Source: Fibrobacter sp.
GTDB lineage: Bacteria > Fibrobacterota > Fibrobacteria > Fibrobacterales > Fibrobacteraceae
NCBI GenBank assembly: GCA_012515825.1
Contig: JAAYXQ010000053.1
Span: 1 to 5,879 of the forward strand
DNA: 5,879 bases
Direction: 5' to 3'
Below the pieces are notes generated by a model. That model did no database searches. It saw only the letters and a program-made list of their open reading frames with translations, and had not been told where the DNA came from. The position numbers were made by a program, and so were the translations under genes. Numbering within the stretch: the stretch's first letter is position 1; each line of letters starts with the position of its first letter. Of the stretch, positions 1 through 4,873 are shown in pieces.

Positions 1-25
1 AACAACCATTCCCGTCTGCTATTTT

Positions 26-59
26 AATAGTATTTGTTAATTGAATACTATTGTTTTTT
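26..59 (+). terminator. AT-rich intrinsic terminator-like hairpin
   Basis: The arms at 26-34 (AATAGTATT) and 44-52 (AATACTATT) are a perfect 9-bp inverted repeat around a 9-nt loop. They are followed by G and a run of six T (54-59). The T-run lies on the right-hand side only, so it would end transcription coming from a plus-strand gene left of the window. The stem has a single G-C pair, so it is weak, and in such AT-rich DNA chance is a real alternative. Confidence 0.42.
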
Positions 60-77
60 CATTTGAATCTACGCTAT

Positions 78-300
78 TTGTTTTCCAACCAAATTACGCT
101 TGATTCTTCATGAAAAAACTGGGTTGGGTTAGATGAGCGTTTTATTGTCTCTTCATGAAAAAACTGAGTTGGGTTAGATGAGGTTTTTATTGGTTTTCCA
201 GCAAATAACGCTCGACTTTACATAAAAAACTAGATTGGGTTTTGAGAGACATTTCTTTGTCTCGGCATGAAAAAACTCAACGGGCGTTAGAGGTTTTTTC
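78..300. repeat. Degenerate direct-repeat array, 45-bp and 112-bp periods
   Basis: Four related units share the core ATGAAAAAACT followed by a G/T-rich tail. Units 1 and 2 (106-147 and 151-192) match at about 39 of 42 positions with a 45-bp period. The pair recurs 112 bp further on as units 3 and 4 (cores near 222 and 267), much more diverged. The spacers follow the same higher order. The stretch before unit 1 (from 78, TTGTTTTCC then ACGCTTGA) resembles that before unit 3 (from 190, TTGGTTTTCC then ACGCTCGA). The TTGTCTC before unit 2 recurs before unit 4. Homology of unit 4 continues to about 300 and so covers the rsmG stop codon and its last codons. This fills the gene-free stretch at the left edge. 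I see no transposase, no inverted ends and no CRISPR spacing. Function is unknown. Confidence 0.8.
246..263. other. Small hairpin downstream of rsmG
   Basis: GAGACA (246-251) and TGTCTC (258-263) form a 6-bp stem with a 6-nt loop, 14-31 nt past the rsmG stop codon on the minus strand. No T-run follows on that strand (TCAAAACCC comes next), so it is not a normal intrinsic terminator. It may only stabilise the rsmG transcript end, or be chance within repeat unit 3/4 DNA. Each repeat unit also gives a T6 run on the minus strand, but none has a clear stem before it. Confidence 0.3.
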
Positions 301-1002
301 TTCGGTGCGTTCTAAGATTATCAAGGCGCGATCTTGAGTGCTTTGTGGAATGGTGTAAAAATGCTTCCCTACCAGTTTATAACCATATTCTTCAGGGCGT
401 AACGTTTCTAATTCTTCTTGAACCGCTGGGCCCTTCATAAAATACACTCGTCCACCCACTTTCAAAGAATTTTCCAAACGTGGAAGTGTTTTTTCCATTA
501 ATTCAAAAGCACGGCTAATCACTCCATCAATTGCAATCGTCATGCTACGACTAGTGACTTTATGGCCAAAGACATCAATCCCTTTTAAGCCCAATTCTTG
601 AATCACCTTATTCAAAAAATCTATTCGATTAGGCCTTGGTTCACACAAAGTAAGGCGAATTTCTGGATTCACTAATTTCAGAGGAATACCAGGAAATCCA
701 GCACCACTCCCCACATCAATCATTCGAGAAGGCCATTTGGGAACAAAAGCATTGATCAATGTACAGTCTGCATAATGGCGTTCCACAATCGTTTCAAACG
801 CATTTAATCGAGTGAGATCTTGATCTTCATTATGTTCTCGAAGCATTTGATGAAAAGCCCAAAGTTTTTCAAGTGTTTCCTTTTGGAGTTCAACACCATG
901 AAAATGCATTAACTTATTTAAGCCTTCCATCGAAGGAGAGACTCGTTTTCCATTGAATAAAGGAAAATCTGTTCGGACTTTATTTTTTCTATTAAAAGAC
1001 AT
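277..1002 (-). CDS. rsmG: 16S rRNA (guanine527-N7)-methyltransferase RsmG
   Basis: RsmG (GidB) is the cytoplasmic SAM-dependent enzyme that methylates N7 of G527 in 16S rRNA; loss in other bacteria gives low-level streptomycin resistance. The 241-residue product carries the family pattern in order. These are an N-terminal helical part with HQMLREHNEDQDLTRL (about 51-66), RHYADC (75-80, matching the usual RH.xDS), and the SAM loop IDVGSGAGFPGIPL (95-108). Next come the second SAM strand LTLCEPRPNRIDFL (117-130), DGVISRAF (159-166) and the late MKGP (189-192). The E. coli protein is about 207 residues. The excess is a basic N-terminal extension, and a start at Met25 (codon 928-930, MEGLNKLMHFHG) aligns better with relatives. 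Neither start has a clear ribosome site. The usual Asn of the NLT motif is Asp here (DLT). The C-terminal tail after ERTEE is encoded inside a downstream repeat unit. No mnmG or parAB neighbour is visible; the next gene diverges. Confidence 0.95.
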   Translation of the reverse strand: MSFNRKNKVRTDFPLFNGKRVSPSMEGLNKLMHFHGVELQKETLEKLWAFHQMLREHNEDQDLTRLNAFETIVERHYADCTLINAFVPKWPSRMIDVGSGAGFPGIPLKLVNPEIRLTLCEPRPNRIDFLNKVIQELGLKGIDVFGHKVTSRSMTIAIDGVISRAFELMEKTLPRLENSLKVGGRVYFMKGPAVQEELETLRPEEYGYKLVGKHFYTIPQSTQDRALIILERTEEKTSNAR

Positions 1003-1108
1003 GTTTATAAATGTAAAAAAACTTTTTCTACGCCAGTTAAAAAAACTCTTTGTTTTAATCGTTTAAAGAAAGGTGCAATACCTATTCACTGAAAAAAAAC
1101 AGGAACGA

Positions 1109-1132
1109 TTGTTTCATTACCTAGTGAAACAA
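1109..1132. promoter_or_regulatory. Palindrome in the divergent intergenic region
   Basis: TTGTTTCA (1109-1116) and TGAAACAA (1125-1132) are perfect 8-bp inverted arms with an 8-bp centre. Read as RNA, the stem could extend to 10 pairs with one G-U and a 4-nt loop. It ends 10 bp before the start codon at 1143 and lies in the 140-bp gap between rsmG and the divergent gene. It could be an operator for a dimeric regulator or a 5'-leader hairpin that affects translation. No T-run follows on either strand, so it is not a terminator. I could not identify convincing -35/-10 boxes for either gene. Confidence 0.45.
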
Positions 1133-1142
1133 ACAAATCTCT

Positions 1143-2453
1143 ATGAAAAAAACACTCTGGCATCTTTTACTGCTAAATATCATCTCTATGGCCCTCCCTC
1201 AAGCAGAAGAAGTCTTCTGGTGGTGGGATGACGGCCTCATTTCTTACGAAGAAGCAGAAGAATTTTTGCTCTTACTGGATAGTCAAGATGAAGAAGGCTT
1301 TTGTTCTCTTCTGGAATCCACTTTAAATCAAAAATGCGAGTTAGAAAAACAAAAGAAAACGAAAAGAAAAAACCAATACGCCTACATTAATTGGAAAGCA
1401 GAAATTGACTCTTTAGCTCAAATACAGAAGCAGCGCCTTCAAATAAAGTCTTTTTTTAATCCCTTTGTTTTTGAAGCACGCCCAGATTCTATTTTCACAT
1501 TAACATATGAGCGAAAAAAGAATAAAGCCATCTTAGGCCATTTAACGTACAGCCTACTAAATACTGGAATTCCGCTTGAGCCCATGAACGGGTACTTCGG
1601 CCACCTTGCCATTCAGAATCATTCACTCTCCTTCCTTTTTACTTCAAACGTAGACTTTGGATTTCAAACTCATTTCACAAAAAAGCCGCATCAGCTTCAT
1701 TTGCATATTTATTCTTTTCAAAAAAACTTTTTTTTCCTCTCTCGATACCAAAATAAAAGCATGGATATTTCCTTATGGGTTGATCTATTGAAAAAGTTAC
1801 CGCTTGCTCGAATCCGACTAAAAACGCCTCCTCAAAAAGATGAGCTTTGGCACTGGCAAGGGGAATTATATATTCACACAAAAGACTCTCTTTCTAGCCC
1901 ACTCGTACTCCCGAAAAGCGTTGCCCGAAGTACAATCTGGTCGATTCAAAATCAAAAATTCAGGTTTTCATTTCTAGAACTACTTTTTTCAGAGAAAATC
2001 AACATCCCGATAGACTCTAACTCTACTTTAGCAAGCACAGGCGTCTCCTTAAAAGCGTTCCATTCTAAAGGATTTTTCGAATCCAGTTGGGCTTGCCGCG
2101 AAATGCAACAAAAATGTTACAAGCCCCAATTTCGCCTTCATGCATCCATAAAACCAAAAAAAGAAATAGAACTGTTTTCTAAAATCAAGCTCCAAGGGAA
2201 TTCCTTTTCTCAATTAAACCATCGCCCACAACTATTATTTGGCTTTTCTATCCTCCCCGAAAAGAATATTTCTTTTAAAAATGAGCTAATATATCCAGAA
2301 AAAACGTCAAAAAAGCCCTTTTCCTGGAGGCAAAGCACCCAAATAAAAACAAGCCCTTTTTGGTCTTTTTTATGCCATTTTGAGATCCAAATACAAAAAA
2401 AACTCAATATGCATCTCTATAGAACAGGGCTTTCTTTCACCTTAAATTATTAA
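1143..2453 (+). CDS. Exported protein of unknown function, probable outer-membrane beta-barrel
   Basis: I cannot assign this 436-residue protein to a named family. Residues 1-21 look like a signal peptide: MKK, a hydrophobic stretch LWHLLLLNIISMA, then a possible cut near LPQA-E. Residues 25-65 form an acidic helical segment, WWWDDGLISYEEAEEF, with an Asp-Gly-x-Ile-Ser-x-Glu-Glu pattern and Cys54/Cys65 that could form a disulfide. A short basic stretch follows (KQKKTKRK, 69-76). From about 80 to the end the protein is rich in alternating polar/aromatic strands (for example SIFTLTYERK, SLSFLFTSNVDFGF, LHLHIYSF). It ends YRTGLSFTLNY, with a terminal aromatic as in many outer-membrane barrels. 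A second Cys pair (318/325) and a lone Cys411 are present. I believe Fibrobacter genomes carry proteins of similar layout, sometimes labelled helix-hairpin-helix, but could not check. The gene is unusually rich in A and T runs. No Shine-Dalgarno precedes the ATG, which is chosen because it starts the signal peptide. It is monocistronic. Confidence 0.8.
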   Translation: MKKTLWHLLLLNIISMALPQAEEVFWWWDDGLISYEEAEEFLLLLDSQDEEGFCSLLESTLNQKCELEKQKKTKRKNQYAYINWKAEIDSLAQIQKQRLQIKSFFNPFVFEARPDSIFTLTYERKKNKAILGHLTYSLLNTGIPLEPMNGYFGHLAIQNHSLSFLFTSNVDFGFQTHFTKKPHQLHLHIYSFQKNFFFLSRYQNKSMDISLWVDLLKKLPLARIRLKTPPQKDELWHWQGELYIHTKDSLSSPLVLPKSVARSTIWSIQNQKFRFSFLELLFSEKINIPIDSNSTLASTGVSLKAFHSKGFFESSWACREMQQKCYKPQFRLHASIKPKKEIELFSKIKLQGNSFSQLNHRPQLLFGFSILPEKNISFKNELIYPEKTSKKPFSWRQSTQIKTSPFWSFLCHFEIQIQKKLNMHLYRTGLSFTLNY

Positions 2454-2459
2454 TAGCGT

Positions 2460-2477
2460 TGTATACTTAGGTATACA
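2460..2477. other. GTATAC inverted repeat just after the stop codon
   Basis: TGTATAC (2460-2466) and GTATACA (2471-2477) form a perfect 7-bp stem with a TTAG loop, starting 6 nt after the stop at 2453. No T-run follows at once. It may protect the transcript 3' end, or be a protein-binding palindrome. Confidence 0.35.
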
Positions 2478-2486
2478 GGAAGATCC

Positions 2487-2514
2487 GAAAACGATTTGTT
2501 TTCTCTTTTTTGTT
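2487..2514 (+). terminator. Weak terminator-like hairpin
   Basis: GAAAAC (2487-2492) and GTTTTC (2498-2503) form a 6-bp stem with a 5-nt loop. A T-rich run (TCTTTTTTGTTT, 2504-2515) follows. The stem is short and weak. It could be a first, leaky stop for the preceding gene ahead of the much stronger hairpin at 2546. Confidence 0.35.
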
Positions 2515-2545
2515 TAAGTAATTTATTCATACCCAAACACTCCCT

Positions 2546-2596
2546 GACGCCTCTAAGTTACCCTCCTTTACTTAGAGGCGTCTTTTTTATTTTTAT
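2546..2596 (+). terminator. Strong intrinsic terminator
   Basis: GACGCCTCTAAGT (2546-2558) and ACTTAGAGGCGTC (2570-2582) form a perfect 13-bp stem with an 11-nt loop. The tract TTTTTTATTTTTATTT follows directly. The T-run lies on the right only, so it acts on plus-strand transcription. It ends the transcript of the 1143-2453 gene 93 bp past its stop and insulates speA. It is farther from that stop than usual, and a short independent RNA or attenuated speA leader ending here is possible but unsupported by a clear promoter. Confidence 0.9.
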
Positions 2597-2610
2597 TTCT
2601 TTTCCTTATT

Positions 2611-2616
2611 CATAAT
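2611..2616 (+). promoter_or_regulatory. Possible -10 box for speA
   Basis: CATAAT matches TATAAT at five of six positions, 54 bp before the speA ATG and just after the terminator. The region 16-18 bp upstream is the terminator T-tract and has no good TTGACA, so this is a weak call. The 80-bp stretch from the terminator to speA is otherwise T-rich and featureless. Confidence 0.25.
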
Positions 2617-2670
2617 ACCATTCTATTTTTCTATCGTTTATCTCGTTTCACTTTTCCAATACGGTAAATC

Positions 2671-4566
2671 ATGAGAAAATGGCGTATCGATGATTCCAGA
2701 GACCTTTATAACATTAGAGGTTGGGGGATTAATTATTTTGATATTAACGAAAAAGGGCATGCTACAGTCAGTCCATTAAAATCGAAAGGCCCTTCGATAG
2801 ATCTTTATGAATTACTCCAGGAACTCGCCATTCGTGATGTATCCACCCCAATGCTATTACGCTTCCCTGATATCTTAGATAACCGAATTGAAAAAATTAA
2901 TGAATGCTTTTCTAAATCCATCAAAGAATACAATTTTAATGGAACATACTATAACGTATTTCCTATCAAGGTCAACCAACAACGCGCCGTTTTAGAAGAA
3001 GTCGTTCGTCACGGAAAGAAATTTAATATTGGTTTAGAAGCTGGTTCCAAGCCAGAACTTCACGCCGTTCTTGCCAACATGGATAACCCTGAAGCCTTAA
3101 TTATTTGCAACGGCTATAAAGACGAAGACTTTATTGAACTCGCTCTTCTCGCACAAAAAATGGGAAAGAATATTTTCATTGTTGTGGAAAAAATGAATGA
3201 ACTTCATTTAGTGGTTGAGCTTTCTAGACGTATTGGAGTTAGGCCTAATATTGGTATTCGTATTAAACTCGCTAGCAACGGTTCTGGTAAATGGGAAGAA
3301 TCTGGCGGCTATCACAGCAAGTTTGGTTTAAATAGTTCAGACCTTTTGGAAGCCCTCGACTACATTCGCGAAGAACAAATGTGCGATTGTTTCAAACTCA
3401 TTCACTTCCATCTAGGAAGCCAAATCACCAATATCCGAAAAATCAAATCGGGCCTTCGTGAAGTATCTCAATTTTATATTCAATTAAAACAACTTGGAAT
3501 GAATCTCGAGTACGTCGATATTGGTGGCGGGCTTGGCGTAGATTATGATGGAACAAGAAGCAGTAATGCAAGTTCTGTGAACTACTCAGTACAAGAATAC
3601 GCTAATGACGTAATTTACTCTATTGCAGATGCCTGCGATAAATGTGAAATAGCTCATCCAAACGTGATTGCAGAATCAGGGCGAGCCCTAGCAGCACATC
3701 ATTCTATTTTGATTTTCAACATTCTAGAAACCGCAGGGCCTGCTTTTTTCGATGATGAAATTCATGAAATTCCAGAAGACGCTCCTGATATTGTAAAAGA
3801 CCTTTACTCGATATACAAAGGCCTTACCCCAAAGAATCTTTTAGAAAACTGGCATGATGCCATTCAATTAAATGACGATGCCTTAAGTGGTTTTAAATTG
3901 GGCTCTGTCGATTTACAAACTCGCGCGATGACGGAAAGACTTTTCTGGAGCATTGCACAAGCGGTAGATCGTTTATCAAAAGATTTGAGACACCCTCCTT
4001 ATGAACTCAGCAGTCTTCCTCGCCTTTTAGCTGAAAAATACTTTGGCAACTTCTCTTTATTCCAAAGCCTTCCTGATAGCTGGGCGATTGATCAAATCTT
4101 CCCTATCATGCCGATCCAACGTTTAAATGAAGAACCAACGATTGAAACCACATTACAAGATGTCACTTGTGATTCCGATGGAAAAATTGACATGTTCGTG
4201 CGTGGCGGAGAAGTTTCAAGAACACTACCTTTACATCCATTAAAAAAAGACGAGCCTTATTATATGGGCGTGTATCTTGTAGGTGCTTACCAAGAAATTC
4301 TAGGCGACTTACACAATCTATTTGGAGACACCAACGCCGTTCATATTGTTTGCGATGATAACTCATATAAAATTGAAAAAATTATTGATGGTGAATCTGT
4401 AGAAGATGTGCTAGACTACGTGAACTTTAGTGATAAAGCTCTTGTTCGCACAATGGAAAACTGGGTTGCTGGTTCCGTTAAAGAAGGTAAAATCACCTTG
4501 CAAGAAGGTAAAGAATTTCTGAATATTTATCGTTCTGGTTTGTACGGCTATACGTATTTAGAGTAA
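2671..4566 (+). CDS. speA: Biosynthetic arginine decarboxylase (PLP-dependent)
   Basis: SpeA converts arginine to agmatine and CO2, the first step of polyamine synthesis from arginine, in the cytoplasm. The 631-residue product is near the family norm (E. coli 658). The N-terminal NIRGWGINYFDINEKGH (14-30) matches the family opening. The fold-III barrel carries FPIKVNQQ (97-104; Lys100 is the expected PLP Schiff-base lysine), GLEAGSKPEL (121-130), HFHLGSQ (245-251), the phosphate-binding DIGGGLGVDYDG (283-294) and ESGR (335-338). A helical insert spans roughly 370-450. The C-terminal barrel has VTCDSDGKID (498-507) with active-site Cys500 and Asp501, then YLVGAYQEILGDLHNLFG (535-552). All key residues are present, so it should be active. 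The ATG fits the N-terminus of relatives, but only a weak GGTAA lies upstream. It stands alone between two terminators. No agmatine-using gene (speB, aguA/aguB) is in the window, so the downstream route is unknown. Codon use looks more balanced than in the preceding gene. Confidence 0.97.
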   Translation: MRKWRIDDSRDLYNIRGWGINYFDINEKGHATVSPLKSKGPSIDLYELLQELAIRDVSTPMLLRFPDILDNRIEKINECFSKSIKEYNFNGTYYNVFPIKVNQQRAVLEEVVRHGKKFNIGLEAGSKPELHAVLANMDNPEALIICNGYKDEDFIELALLAQKMGKNIFIVVEKMNELHLVVELSRRIGVRPNIGIRIKLASNGSGKWEESGGYHSKFGLNSSDLLEALDYIREEQMCDCFKLIHFHLGSQITNIRKIKSGLREVSQFYIQLKQLGMNLEYVDIGGGLGVDYDGTRSSNASSVNYSVQEYANDVIYSIADACDKCEIAHPNVIAESGRALAAHHSILIFNILETAGPAFFDDEIHEIPEDAPDIVKDLYSIYKGLTPKNLLENWHDAIQLNDDALSGFKLGSVDLQTRAMTERLFWSIAQAVDRLSKDLRHPPYELSSLPRLLAEKYFGNFSLFQSLPDSWAIDQIFPIMPIQRLNEEPTIETTLQDVTCDSDGKIDMFVRGGEVSRTLPLHPLKKDEPYYMGVYLVGAYQEILGDLHNLFGDTNAVHIVCDDNSYKIEKIIDGESVEDVLDYVNFSDKALVRTMENWVAGSVKEGKITLQEGKEFLNIYRSGLYGYTYLE

Positions 4567-4599
4567 ATATTTTAATACTTCATCACAAGAAAAGAATCT

Positions 4600-4638
4600 G
4601 TGTCTATGATTTAGAGCACTTATTTTTTTCTTTTTTTT
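4600..4638 (+). terminator. Intrinsic terminator after speA
   Basis: GTGTCTA (4600-4606) pairs with TAGA and CAC (4612-4615, 4617-4619), with one bulged G at 4616 and a 5-nt loop. The run TTATTTTTTTCTTTTTTTT (4620-4638) follows. It lies 34 bp past the speA stop, on the correct side. The stem is imperfect but the T-tract is very strong. Confidence 0.7.
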
Positions 4639-4873
4639 AGAAATCGTTTCAAGTTTTTGATCCACAAAATCAATAAACGAGATTAATCACCTCAACTTGT
4701 TTTAGGTCACATAAAAACGACACTAAAAAATCTCTGTAAATGTCTTTTTTACAAGCATTTATGCTATAAAACTGTAAATTAGAGATGGATATTAGTGTGG
4801 GATACGACTACTGTTAATTATGCATTAGTCGTTAGGGTGGTGTTTGAAAAAAACATTTATCATTGGGAATCGT
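4639..4873 (+). promoter_or_regulatory. Intergenic region with candidate promoter and structured leader
   Basis: The 307 bp between speA and the next start hold no gene I can support. After the speA terminator, 4644-4680 can fold weakly (TCGTTT/AAACGA outside TTGAT/ATCAA), which may be chance. A -10-like TATAAA lies at 4765-4770 without a good -35. A start near 4777 would give a leader of about 97 nt. That leader holds an inverted repeat, ACGACTA (4804-4810) with TAGTCGT (4826-4832), whose right arm abuts a purine/GT-rich AGGGTGG (4834-4840). I do not recognise a known riboswitch class. Confidence 0.4.

Noticed and set aside
106..290. CRISPR-like repeats
   Set aside because: Only four units, strongly diverged, with spacers that are themselves repeated at 112 bp; CRISPR spacers are unique and repeats near-identical.
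1675..1881. Minus-strand open frame inside the envelope gene
   Set aside because: Short, antisense to a frame with a signal peptide and consistent strand pattern; no motif or start signal.
2210..2407. Minus-strand open frame inside the envelope gene
   Set aside because: Antisense shadow of the 3' end of the plus-strand gene; low-complexity and no recognisable domain.
4163..4366. Minus-strand open frame inside speA
   Set aside because: Antisense to conserved speA C-terminal coding sequence (CDSDG motif region); a shadow.
4777..4873. Known riboswitch (for example c-di-GMP) before the secreted enzyme
   Set aside because: The conserved core sequences of the classes I know are not present; only a simple hairpin is visible.
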